From positions 17,877,516 through 17,941,515 of the forward strand of contig WARS01000011.1 of the NCBI GenBank assembly GCA_008933995.1: 64,000 nt of DNA, written 5' to 3'. The notes below the pieces were generated by a model, which was not told the DNA's origin, ran no database searches, and saw only the letters and a program-made list of their open reading frames with translations. Positions 40,510-51,779 of the stretch are shown in pieces; the stretch's first letter is position 1; each line of letters starts with the position of its first letter. Both the position numbers and the translations under genes were made by a program. Origin of the DNA: Datnioides undecimradiatus. Its lineage: Eukaryota > Chordata > Actinopteri > Lobotiformes > Datnioididae.

Positions 40510-42128
40510 ACATGACTTCTTTTCACTTAAGTGGGATCATGCACAAAAGCCGGCTGCACAAGCTCAACTGTGCAGCACTGCGTGCATGTGATTGGTTAAA
40601 ATCACATGCCAACAACACTCTGTGCTGTAAAGACCGGCCGCTGTTCTTGCCTGTTATTAAGTTTGGAGATGCACTGTTTTGCAGCAGTACATGCCAATTC
40701 CACAGCTGCAGTATTTGCCAAGTTCACGAGTGGCTTCATTGGATTTGCACTGAAAAACTTCCCTCCCTCTGGATCATAACCTTTGAGTGCTGTTGTCAGA
40801 GTGGTGCTCGATAAATTGCAACTCCATCTCCGGAAGTACGTGATTGAAAGCGCTGAAATACAGTCTCTTTGCGTCTGTTCTGTCGTTGGCCTTGGATCCT
40901 GTTACTTCTTTGACTACATACAGTCTAAGTTTTCCCTGCTTGTGCTTCATTCGCGTGGTGGTACACGTAGCCCTGGCACTCGCTGTAACTGTGTCCCAGA
41001 GCAGAATCCTTCTTTATCCTGCAGTTTGCACACACAATCCACGGCAGTTTACGTTAGGTTCATGTTTTGTTTACACCTGAAATACACAGAGACAACGAAG
41101 GGCTGAAACTATGCTGCAAATATTTGAAGCAAATGCAATTTCACCGCAGATCCCCAACGCACACCGTGTGGACCAGATGAGCGCTGAACACAAAACTTTG
41201 CTCTGATCGTGACGGTGACAGCTCGATGACCTGTGCGCCACGGCTACTTGTAGCATCAATATGCGCAAGGAGTGATTTGATGTCCTCAAACTGATCAAGA
41301 ACCAGCAAGCTTTTCAGTTTACCTCTTGTTACGTGTGATGTTGATAGGTTCACAGCAAAACTTGTAGAGAGGGTTGCAGCTATTAAAGAAGATACTGATG
41401 AACACAGGGTCAACAAGAAGCAGCTAGAGGTTCAGACGGTAGACATGAGGCACTTTGCAGCCAAGTTTCTCTAACAAAAGCAACTGGATAGCACCTTGCT
41501 CCCAACATCACAGAGGCACCATCACACATCTTGATGGGACTCCGATCTGCCTCGGTGTTGATGGTGGTAATGGACTGTACATCACCTGAAGTCGGCTTTC
41601 TTTTTCTTTTAAAATGGTTTCAATCACAACTTTTGCAAACAAGCTCATTTTGAGGGCGTCTTTCCATGTGCCGAAGTCAAATAAGGATACAAAAAGCAAC
41701 TCTAGAAACTCCTGGACTTCAATAATACTAGAAGAGCACCAACGATTCTTCGGGAGCTGATCTGCTTTAAGTAGCGCTGAGATTTGTTTCCCTTTCTCTA
41801 TACGCTGCCCTCTTTCTTTCCACTGACTGAAACAGGCCAAATGCTCCTTGGAAGTTTCACGTCTGTTAAGTCCCTTATTAGCTTCCACTGTGCGCTTCCA
41901 GTCAGTGAAGCCTTCACAAGCTGGATCACATTTGTACAGAGGAAAGCAAAACGTTCAGCATGGGTAACAGAAAGCAGAGATGCCACGATGACACGAATGA
42001 CCTCTTTTTAGTTTCTCAGAGATGTGAGGGGGTCTGGCTTGCGCAGGCCCATCCACATTCAAATCACCGGGGCAAATGTCAGTCTGGATCAGCTGCTTCG
42101 CCCCGGCAGCATCAGCGTCTTCAGCCAT
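40510..42128 (-). pseudogene. Decayed hAT transposase (ZMYM1-like), copy 2 with N-terminus
   Basis: Same remnant as copy 1, but extended in single-copy flank beyond 41960. A plausible start is the ATG at 42128-42126 (MAEDADAAGAKQL), followed by PGDLNVDGPAQARP, resembling the short leader before the TTF domain. The zinc finger FCYPC is followed at once by an in-frame TGA (41957-41955), then TFCFPLYKCDPACEGFTDWK. TGA most simply derives from an Arg CGA codon by CpG decay. The frame then stays open to about 41508. The later LPEMELQFIEH block (about 40800-40870) carries the same frameshift as copy 1, so decay predates the duplication. Terminal inverted repeats and target-site duplications were not located. 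Confidence 0.7.
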
Positions 42129-42129
42129 G

Positions 42130-45100
42130 CTCCATCGCTGCAGCTTGTCTGCGTGCCAGGAGCAGGTGCAGTGCTAACCGAGCTAATATTAGCCAAATCA
42201 TTAGCTTTGTTGTCACTGTCATGACTTATTGACGATGTGGGTGCTATTCCAAACCACCTACTCTTGCACGCATTTAGTTGAATGATGGCTTGAAGTTTCA
42301 CACACAGTTTTTAGCAAGTTGGATTTTGTTTCCCACCACGAAAACGTCTAAATTAACTGGTCTCAAAATGCAGATAATTGTTGTTTTTAATTGGGCTGGC
42401 AGGCAGTAGATATTTATAGTGAGTAAATGGTTTCCTAACAGTGTTTTGTGCTTTATTTAACGCTACAGTCTTCATGCACCAAACTGTCTTTTTTAATTTT
42501 ACCCATAGCTTTAAAAGACGTTCAGGTTTGCTTCGTGTCACAGAGTGAATTCAGTTGAGAGGGCGCGGACACCTTCTCAGACACCCCTCCCGGACCTTCT
42601 CATGCTGCAGACGCTGGCAACTTGCAGCAACGCTCACGCTAATTTGCCAAACGCGGCATCTGCTTGTGGCGCCGAAGCCACGCTTGGATTTCAACTTGGA
42701 TTTGATGCACCTAACATGTTATGCTGTGTGTTCTGTTTGCTCTCAGTACAAGATGCTAAATTGCAGGAGTGAGAGAGAGTGTGCTTCTTGCGAGGCTGCA
42801 GCCTTGATTAAAAACAAAATTCTGGTGCGAGCAGATGGCTGTGTAGACTTTGCTTGCTTGTTTAAAAGTAGGCAGTCCACCCACCTTCCACATTTTTCAC
42901 ACTTTATTTTGTCGGAGGGAAAGCTGAAAAGGGGACACACTATGGAAGGCCAAGAAAATAAGAAAACAGACTCTCCATTGTTCCAGCGTGGAACCATACT
43001 GACGACTTATCAGGTTGTCTTAGACTATTTTGCAATTGAAATAACCTTTGAATTGTGGTTTATGCTTGTTTTTGTGTTTTGTTGTTGATGACAAACATCA
43101 CTAACTGGGATTTAATTATTGGTTTGGCCAGATGGAAGGTAAATTTGTTGATGTCAAATGAGTCAGACCTGAATCATGATCCGTCTGCAGGTTCACATAG
43201 TTAATCAGCGCTAAATGTCCAGCCCAGCCTCTTGCGATAATACTTTATCATACTAGTTTGTCTCAGCCAGAGAAAGATAATTTCATAATTTCAGTCTGAG
43301 ATTTCTTCACTTTTGCCTCAAATACACGCACCACTTCATGTGCTTAACGTCCATTTTTACAAATATTTTAATATTCAAACTTAACCAAATCCACAAAACC
43401 TTGTTTTTGCTGCAGTGATGCAGACGTGTACTCCAGGGTGTGCGAGCATCACTGCTGGATGCGGCTACAGGTTCAACAACGCACACCGTTCACATTCTGG
43501 ATGTGAGGCTAAACTCCTGCTCTCACTGCAGACTTTGCGCCCGCAGGAGGATTCACGCCCACAGATTTGAGCAAGTAATATAGATCCTCTGTGTTTGTGA
43601 GAAACAGAGAAAAACAATGAGAGCAGATTTTAGGGTGAGCGCGCACGAAACCATGACTGCACAACCAAAATTAGTTTTGCTCCTTGAAAAGCGTCCCGGC
43701 GCCCTCGAAAATCTTTATTTCTTCAGTTTAGTTTTGTGCTCGCTCGTTAGTTTTGACATTAACAGAATGACACTGATTTGTAAGTCTACATTCCTCGGCT
43801 CAAGTTGTTAAATTTGTTTACAAGCTGCATTGCTTTAGCCTCGCATTGTTTCTGCCTGTTTATTGATCCTTGAGCGTGAGCTATTTCACCCGGCTGCGAT
43901 GCTGAAACTTTAATATGCTGTCTTGAATTTAAAGAAAGGCGGTTAAGGTTTTTGAAAAGTCTAAGGCTGCTCACACAGAGCGAGAAAACCATCAGTTTCG
44001 CTGAGGCCGAGAGCGTGTCAGGGACGTCTTCTCTCTCCACAAAGCACGCGAATGAGGTCAGTCCAGGTAAAAGCCACGTTCATTTATTGATTCCCTGTAT
44101 AAAATCTATACCAATCGCGGCAGAGGAGGAGGTAAAGAGAAGCAGCCACATCAATGGTAAGGATTTTGAAGCTACACAATAACAGAGTTGTGGAGAAAGG
44201 GGCTGTAGATCAATATAAAGGAGATGACTGTAATATTTGATACATTCAATCAAGGCCTGTGTTGAGCACTGTTTTGTGGGCCAGCCAAGAAAGATAAAAA
44301 TATCCTCTGGAGTCGTCCTTTACACAGAGAGAGTGATGGAGGTCCTTGCTGACGGTAAATCCAGCCCGCAATAAATGTAATTTCTAATTTTAAGAGGTCC
44401 ATTAATTCTTGTCCAGCACCTCTGCCAGTAGTAGTTTTGATGGGGGTCATGAGGAGAGCTAACATTAATAACAACTGCCATATTACAACTAGATGTGGCT
44501 GGCGACGGCGTCCCGTTTGACAGTGTCCTCTCAGAAATAACATATGATGCCATTAGGCGCCATTATAGGTCAAACCCCACACAAACACACCCGGGCTGAT
44601 GGGGAGCAACAGTAAATCACTCTGATCCAACCGTGAGATGAAGGCAGGTTATTCCCACATCGCTGAGGGGACGGGGATTTGTGTCACAAGCTGAGCTGCA
44701 GTTTACCAGCTTGAGTCATGATGAAAGGCGTGATAGAGCTCCGCTGTCATTCAGGAGGGCTGAGCCACAAATCTCTGATCACCTGCCTGAACACCTCCGA
44801 AAACCCGCGGACCGCACGCCTCGGTCAGCGCGATGGGACACCCGGGGGAAGATCCAGCTCGCCGGTGTGGTCTATCCAACGTCTCCCGCGCGGAATCCAG
44901 ATGCACACATTTCAACATGGGCTGTGTTACGAAACCAAAAAAACAAAACCTCCCCGAAAAAAAAAAAAAAAATCTGACAAGCAGCCAGGGCTTATTCGTG
45001 CTGGATTATCTTTTTTCTTTCTCCGCTCTCGAGCAGATCAGGATGATCATCGCTGATGCCGTTACCCTCCTGGTCCCTCAAGCAGAGATTTGACTCATCT

Positions 45101-45440
45101 CCCTCTCATCCTCTTCCAACCCTCGGTCCCGCTGAGCCTGCTTGTCAATACAGAAACACTAAATGCTGCTCAGGCTGTCAGAGGGAAACTGCAGCATGCC
45201 TTTCGCACTTTACACAGTCCCGCTGCACAGCCTGCATGAGCACAAACTATCCCTCCACTGCCAGGAGGAATTTAGAGAATGAAGTCTATTCGAGGGGTGT
45301 ATCGGGGGAAAGATTTGGGAGAGGGAAATTGAAGCAAACTCTACAGAAGTTGGTTGCTCCTCTTTGCAGAGGACGGCGGAGAAAAAAAGCAGGTAAAAGA
45401 AGAAAACAGCGAAAATGACACTCAGAGAGAGATGCAGAGC
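42130..45440. other. Noncoding stretch right of the duplication
   Basis: No recognisable gene. The longest open frame (about 42555-43088, plus strand, 177 codons) is low in recognisable motifs and contradicted by an overlapping minus-strand frame; I do not call it. The 5' terminus of the hAT element should lie in the first few hundred bases but I cannot place it. The AT-rich block at 44230-44560 has the look of a conserved noncoding element. Poly(A) is at 44957-44972. Confidence 0.55.
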
Positions 45441-45448
45441 GAGCTTAC

Positions 45449-45700
45449 CTGCCCACGGCGCAGACACACAAACAGATCTGTGGCGTTCCGCTGCCGCTCT
45501 GCGCCGCTCCACTCACCTAAATCACTTCCATGACTCACGCAGAGGGAAGATAACCGGCTCTCACGGAAAGTGGAGTAAACACTCGTTGGGAAGGCAGGCA
45601 GGGCGCTCGCTCTCGCTGCAGCTCTGCTCTCTCTCATCCTCGTTTCTCCTCCTCTGTCTTTCTTTGCTTTGATCTCTCTCGCCCTCTCTCTCTCTCTCTC
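45449..45700 (-). other. Candidate 5' noncoding exon, possibly of mgat4c
   Basis: On the minus strand a CpG-rich stretch of about 250 bp ends at a strong donor, GGGCAG/GTAAGC, with the last exon base at 45449. A second strong donor, TTTAG/GTGAGT, has its last exon base at 45517. Upstream on the same strand lies purine-rich (GA)n sequence and then a CCAAT box. No long frame is present; an ATG near 45530 opens only a few codons, as in a 5' UTR. The position, about 45 kb upstream of the mgat4c start and on the same strand, would suit a distal first exon of that gene. This is inference from signals only; a separate noncoding RNA is an alternative. Confidence 0.35.
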
Positions 45701-45703
45701 TCT
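45682..45703. repeat. (CT)n microsatellite
   Basis: About 11 CT units within a longer pyrimidine-rich region (about 45625-45895) that also holds C-rich CCCCACC runs. On the minus strand it is (GA)n, as often seen near GAGA-type promoters. Confidence 0.95.
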
Positions 45704-45799
45704 ATCCAGTGGTGCCCCCCTCTCTCTCCATCTCTGCCACCCCCTCACTCTCCACCACAAGGTGTCACAAACAGAGTGTGTCTGCACCCACTGCCTCTT

Positions 45800-45804
45800 A
45801 TTGG
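45800..45804 (-). promoter_or_regulatory. CCAAT box upstream of the candidate first exon
   Basis: ATTGG on the plus strand, so GAGAGCCAATAAGAGG on the minus strand. It lies about 100 bp upstream of the (GA)n tract and candidate exon, a normal spacing for NF-Y sites in TATA-less promoters. No TATA box is visible. It is a single short motif, so support is weak. Confidence 0.3.
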
Positions 45805-46767
45805 CTCTCACTTCTCTCGCTCCCTCTCTCTTCCTTCCTCTACCCCCACCCCCACCACCACCCCTCCCCACCACCTCTCCCTCACTCTCCCTCTTTAGAT
45901 TGTCTGCCTTAAAGAGGCAACGCATCACGCCACAGCTGCACAACTCAGAGTACGTCCACACTTGGCCAGCTACATTTAAAAACACTGTGTATGTGTGGGG
46001 GGAAAACCCCTTTCTCAGGCAGTTTTAGGTCCTCCATCTTCACTGAACCTGTAAACAACAAGAAAATGGCTAAATCTGTTCTTCCTCTTTCTGTCTGAGC
46101 TCAACAAAACCGTTGCTCACAGCTCAAACCTGCATGAAAGGTGGTCGGACACGTGTTCCATCATTTAAAGTTTAAAGTGTTTTCCTCCGACTCAGACTCA
46201 CGGTTTAGTCGGTGTCCTCTCTGTTTCAGTTAACACGAAGTTTCGCAAATCAAAACCAAAAGCACGACGCATCCAAACACCAGCAGCGCACACACATTTA
46301 TCAGCAATTAACAAGTGACAGTCATCTGTGAAACGTGAGGCTTCCACCGCCTGTAAGCACAGCTGGCAGAGCACCGTCCCTGATTTCATGATCGTTGTCA
46401 CACACTCACCTGCATCGAGCGATCAGCGACATTAGGTCAAAGGCATTAACTTTCCCACGCAACACAAAGAGCGTCTGAGCAGGCCTGTGTCGCAGTTTGA
46501 CGGACCACACGCCAACTTCTAACATGCTCACTTTACGGGTTGATTGGTCGTGGGTGAAGAGGTGGCGCGGTTACTTTGTACAGCCGAACACCAGGTTACA
46601 GCTGCTGCTCGGGAGCGGGTGGTCGACTGAACACAGGGTTGGTGATTTGATTGCACAGCTCTGCCCGGCCACACGTCAAAGCGTGTTTGTGAGACACTTT
46701 CACATGTGACAAGACGCTGTAACCCAAATTGCAGCCGATGGTCAGGCCTGCGCGCTAGCTTGCGGCT

Positions 46768-47035
46768 ATGATGAATGGTAAACGGACTTTATTTATGTAG
46801 CCCGGTGCTCCAGTTTTCCTACGGCTCAAAGTGCCTGACACTACATGTCAGCGTTCACCCGTGATGATATGCATCAGAAAGGAGACTAAGTAGGCCAACA
46901 TCCACACACCGACAGCCGTGCCGTCGGGGCAATTCGGGGTTAAGTGTCTTGCCAAAGGACGCTTCAACATGCAGCGCAGAGGAGCTGGGGATCGAACCGC
47001 CAAGCTTCTGATTCGTTGATGAGCCGCTGAGCCAC
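46768..47035 (-). repeat. Near-complete tRNA-derived SINE
   Basis: On the minus strand it begins GTGGCTCAGCGGCTC (A-box-like, 47021-47035), then a B-box GGTTCGATCCCC (46987-46998). The body follows: GCATGTTGAAGCGTCCTTTG, GCAAGACACTTAACCCCGAA, TTGCCCCGACGG, and finally CCGTTTACCATTCAT at 46768-46783. This is the best-preserved copy in the window of the family also seen at 14262-14415 and, in part, at 5075-5210, 55985-56080 and 60620-60665. It is not a tRNA gene, because the cloverleaf is incomplete. Confidence 0.8.
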
Positions 47036-47589
47036 ATACGTCTGTGTATCAAACACCTTGTAAAGAATTTTGTCTAAGGAAAAACAAGCACTGTATAGCT
47101 GTACAAATGTAATTTATTAATAATATAATATAATAAGTGTGGCCATTGGGAACGGCTACAATGGGTTTAGATGTCATGTTACATTAAATAGCTTGTTTCA
47201 AGTGTTCACCAGCTTTAGTCTAACAGCCGGGGGGAGGAAGAGTTAACCTTATTAAAATATATATAAATATGAATATATTTAAGTGTAGTTTTTAAAGATC
47301 ATTTCAAAAGGTTTGGAGAGACTCACTCTTCACAAACGTTTTAAATGAAGCGTTTAAAGGCTGACCCTCCCTCTTATCTCACACGTAAAGATTAAAGTCT
47401 TGTAATGAGATGGGGAAAACAACATAAGCTCAAGTTTATAATGGGGTAGAGTCCTGCCATGAACCTCTTAATGCAATGGGGTTATTTAATGTGTTACACT
47501 CTCTTAAACTCAACCCACGCTCTTTCCTCTCTCCCAGGCACCTATCAATGCCGGCCTACATGTACATTCACCTTCCGCTCTTTGTTAAT

Positions 47590-47900
47590 TCATGTCTATT
47601 TGTGTGTTATTTCTGCAGCGTAACATAACCGCGGATTCTCTTCCTTTATTTATTTATAGATCTAAAAATAAAGTAAATGAGATCTGTATGAGATGCAGAA
47701 ACTTAAATAATAGACAGTGTATGTTTAACAAGCGGCACATCAAACTGCCCTCAATAAGAGGATCTGAGGACTGTGAATTTGGAGTGGATGTGGCCTTTAA
47801 TGATCAGTTCAAACTGGGTCTGCGCCGAAAGAGGGCCAGGAGTCAAGTTGCCAATTTGCAATTATAATTAGCCTTGAAGCCCCTTAAAATGTAGATTACA
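47590..47900. other. Conserved-element-like AT-rich segment
   Basis: A unique-looking stretch free of recognised repeats, with many short AT-rich cores (TTTATTTATTTATAG, CAATTTGCAATTATAATTAG). A 91-codon plus-strand frame spans 47592-47867 (FIYRSKNKVNEICMR...) but has no recognisable domain. The pattern is more like a developmental noncoding element than an exon. Conservation was not tested. Confidence 0.3.
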
Positions 47901-49610
47901 TATATTCTCCATGCTGCCATGTCCTTGTGTGATATTCGTCCTAATTCGGCATGAAAAACAGATTAATGGGGGAATCGCAGATGCGGTCGCGTTGAAGGCG
48001 TGAAGTGCTCTCTGTGTTGTCGTGTTTGTGTATCCGCAGCCGTTTTTAAAATGTCCGCGTCCTAAATCATTCAGACGACACCGTGTAACGCCGCGCACCA
48101 GCACAGAGTCCCTGCTGTCACTATACTCCTGTAAGCATTAGCTTAATTCAAGTGCAGCGGCTTTCATGTGAACAGGAAATTAAAGAGGAGCACTGGGACA
48201 TCTGTCCCGCTCTCACTGGGAACCAGAGTGTTTGTCGTAATCAGGAGGCATCTCATTGTGCTTCTTGTTAGTTTTTATTTGTGGGTTTTATGTGACACTC
48301 TGTCCACCCGCTCGTGTGTTTACTACCCTGAAGAACATAAATTTGGTTGAGATTTGGCGGCACAGAGCTTCCTGGGGCTGATCCAGAGTTAGATCTGGGA
48401 CTTCTACCATCACACGACGTGCATGTTTTTAGTTCTGAGATGCAATCATGCCCCAGGAGGACGGGTCAACATGCAGACCTCGATGCTAAGCAAGAGCGGT
48501 TTACATCCATATGCTACTTTTCTCTGAAACCTGGAGAACAGGTGAAAGATATCAAACAAACATTGTAAGTGTCGGACGCTAACACTTGCCTTTGTAGATT
48601 TACATAAGTAGTTTTGTGCAATTGATTTTGATTCTCAAAAGTCCAGTGTTTTAAAGATTCATCACCAATTCCGTTTCATTCGTTGTATGACTGCATTTAC
48701 ATTGTTTTCTCATAGAATACCTTGTGTTTTCAGTTTTATTTCCTACCCACTGTCCAATGTTCTATTAAACTCCAGTACTCAGAAAAATTACCTAAAGACG
48801 CTTACAATGAGCTCGATGCAGACTCTGAACCATCAGTCACTTTGAGTCACATTATTTACTTGTTGCTCGCTCTGACCTGATTGAAAACTGTCCTTGGTGA
48901 TTCATTCAGAGATGCGCTGCCATATAATGTTTGAATCACCTGCAGCGACGCAGGCTAAAATGTCTGAAAAATCAAACCTAGAAGATAAATACTAAGAAAC
49001 TGTAAATGCACTGAACGGCACAGGGTAAATGCTGTTTACTACATTAAAAATAAATGTGTTTAGCCGCTGTCCACTCACACTACGGCACATTCTTGTAGAT
49101 GTCACCATAAGGATGTTTTGGAACATCCCATTTTGCAGTTATCCTGAAATAATGGCCAAAAAAAAAACCAAACCCAAAACACTGATAAACAAACATTCAC
49201 TGAGATGGATCATGTATCCAAAGCACATTTAGGTCACTGCTAGTTGATTTTCATAAGGCTGTGAAATGAGGTGAAACCTGTGTCTGCCTGGCAGTGATAA
49301 AAATCAATGGGCAAAGGTACGTATGGGGAAAATGTCAGCAGTAATGTGAAGTGAATGCAATCCGTAGTTAATGGGCTCAAATGTGCAAAACCTCTTTTAC
49401 ACAAGATTAAACTGTGTCTTTCAAAAATGTGATCTGCTCTCAGTCAGAAACCTTACATTAATTAACCTCTTTACATTAATATTGTTCTGCTGTGTTCTTT
49501 GTCTCTCTCTGTACCAGGTCTGCTTCTAACGGCTTGGATTTGCATGAATGTATGTTTTTTTTTTTACAGTTCCATCCCATCACTTCATTTGTTTCAGAGC
49601 ATTTTGGTGG

Positions 49611-49663
49611 ACATATATACATATACATAACATATATACATATATACAATACATAACATAAAA
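49611..49663. repeat. (ACATAT)-type imperfect simple repeat
   Basis: Imperfect tandem ACATATAC/ATACATAA units over about 53 bp. Confidence 0.85.
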
Positions 49664-51742
49664 CAGGAAATAACTAACATACAAGCACAGCACTTTTATT
49701 TATGCAGTCCTGCTTGGTACCGAGAACTAACATCGCTGGAAGTAACGCGGCGAGAGTCAACATGGTGATTATATCTGGAGCCTAAAGCAACTGTCAATGT
49801 TCAGTCCACTCAAACAGAAAACAGGCCTCGGTGCCCAGCAGACCCATCAATGCCTCGATGTTCTCCACACGCCTGATTAAAGACATTATTTGCCATATTT
49901 TGTCTTGGGAACCTAGCTGTTAATTCTAATTTCAACAAAGTTCTCTTGGGAGCCACTTCATTAAGGGCAAAAGTTCCTCATCAGCTACTCTGAGCGGCAA
50001 ACAACCTGGAGCCATTAGCAGCCGTGATGATGAGTGACAGTCAGCTGACGACTGATACAACAAGGGAACACAATTACACATCAGGAGCCTGGTGTGTACT
50101 TTAGATATTCATGTGTGCTTTGGAGACAAGCTAAGCTAATGCATGAATAGATGAATAAATCAATTAAAAATTGATGAGGCGATGCAAAGTCCTGCTCAAA
50201 GACATCCACGGGTGACTGGTCTCTTGGCGTTGTGCTGCATGACCTTCTTCTCCCTGAAATATGAATATGGATTTCCTGCCTGAGAAATCAACTCCGAATG
50301 TGTCAGAACAAGTCTTAATTAACTGTTTTAAAAGTTCAAGTTGCTCTGAGAGCACGTGAGGTCGGCAGATGACACTTGACCATGGCAAATACAGGAGTTG
50401 GGGAGGAGGGTGAGGAGGGACAAAGAGATTGAATTTTCTCAAGCCGTTTGAGACAACACTCGTCTCGTGTCGCCGATAACGGATGCAAATGACTATTTCC
50501 TCCATCTGGAACGCATTAAAGAGATGATCTTATCGTACTTAGCTGCCAAACAAAGTTAGAAGTATGACAACTTGGTGCATGGCAAGCCTCGCAGCCAGAT
50601 AGAGAATGAGTAACAGCCACAGTTACAAACACACAAGTGACAAAGTCTGATCTGGTTGTAATGCTTTTGTCTGGTTCACGCCGTCGCTGAGAGCAGCTCC
50701 GAGTTTTCAGACCACTTCTCCGAAGCATTTTACTCTCGTTTGCTATGTTTTCCACATATGGTGGCAAACAATGAAGTGCATTTATTCATGGCCGTGCCCC
50801 TGCTACTTTCCTTGAGTATTTCCACTTTACAACCACACTGTGTTTATCCAAGTTACTTCTCAGTTAAGCACGTAAAACACAAGACGCTGTTACAGATTGT
50901 GACCTCTAACCTAAAAACTGTCTGATTGTGGCTTGTTGTCAACTTTCTGATGCACTTGACCTGACAGCAGCTCTACCAACAAGATATTTACCATCTAAAT
51001 GTCTGTTTGAGCCACCTGAGATGTAAAACCCTATTATACTAAGTAAAGTTAATTCAGCAGTATTATTACAAACTAAAGGCAGCACGAGACGAGGGAGAGC
51101 CCAGTTTGAATAAATGCACGTTCAGCTGCTTTCTGAAAGCATCAGCAGAGACCGCAGAAGAGGAAGAGCGTTTCACCGACTTCAAAGACACATTCACCTT
51201 TTTTCTATACTCCATAAAAGGCAAAGATTGGAGTAAAACAAAGCAGGTTTGTGCAGCAGGACTTAGTGATTCTCCTGTACGACCTCGCTGATCTTCTCAC
51301 CTCCCATCAGGGTTATCTTGTGATCTTTGTAGGGGGCTCTGCCACCAGCGAGAAGCACTGACTAAACTATAAATGAGTTAAACACGAGCTCAACCTTGAC
51401 CAGCTACAACAGTGAGCCAGCTGCTTACACATTGTTGCATCAGTATTCAAATCTGACTAATGTAATATAAAGAAATATATCAGCAGCGCAGGCCATTTAT
51501 TGTGCAGAATGAGTTTAACTTTAAATATTTAAAGTACATTTAGCAGAAGATACTTATATACTTTTAAGTTTTATTTAAAAAAAACTTTTTGACTTGTTAT
51601 GGAGCAGTTTTACAGTTTGGTATCGGTTAAGCCGAGGATCCGAACACTTCTTCCACCCCTGAAAATAGCATTAATTCCTGATGCAATGAATGATTAATAC
51701 GGGACCTTGAGGTATGCAATGAGAGTGATGATTGTGCAAGGT

Positions 51743-51764
51743 AAAAAAAAAAAAAAAAAAAAAA
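51743..51764. repeat. Poly(A) tract
   Basis: 22 consecutive A. It is not preceded by a retrocopy or SINE body that I can recognise. Confidence 0.95.
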
Positions 51765-51779
51765 GTCAATACTTTCCCT

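Larger units (their letters stand above)
31296..41960 (+). repeat. 10.67 kb tandem duplication, copy 2
   Basis: Second head-to-tail copy, collinear with copy 1 throughout. The junction between copies reads TTCAGCA, one extra C, then GTTCCAGCG; there is no microhomology and a single inserted base. The end of the unit is marked by divergence after AACGTTCAGCA: copy 1 runs into the junction, while copy 2 runs into TGGGTAAC, the unduplicated part of the hAT gene. Identical blocks include 41551-41914 (against 30885-31248, no differences seen by eye) and about 145 bp near 35450-35595. Between these are clusters of 1-5 bp differences. Confidence 0.95.

Noticed and set aside
20629-41960. LTR pair of a giant retroelement or provirus
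   Set aside because: The copies abut directly with nothing between them, and contain no gag, pol or env reading frames, primer-binding site or polypurine tract.
42555-43088. 177-codon open frame, plus strand
   Set aside because: Cys- and Leu-rich but without any spaced metal-binding pattern I recognise. Contradicted by an 84-codon minus frame, and ends in a low-complexity hydrophobic tail.
45422-45985. 187-codon open frame, minus strand
   Set aside because: Most of it is Arg/Glu/Gly-rich low complexity produced by the (GA)n and GGGGTGG runs. No domain, and it overlaps a plus-strand Ser/Leu/Pro frame created by the same repeats.
46987-47035. tRNA gene
   Set aside because: A and B box-like strings are present, but no acceptor or anticodon stem pairs up, and the rest matches a SINE body.
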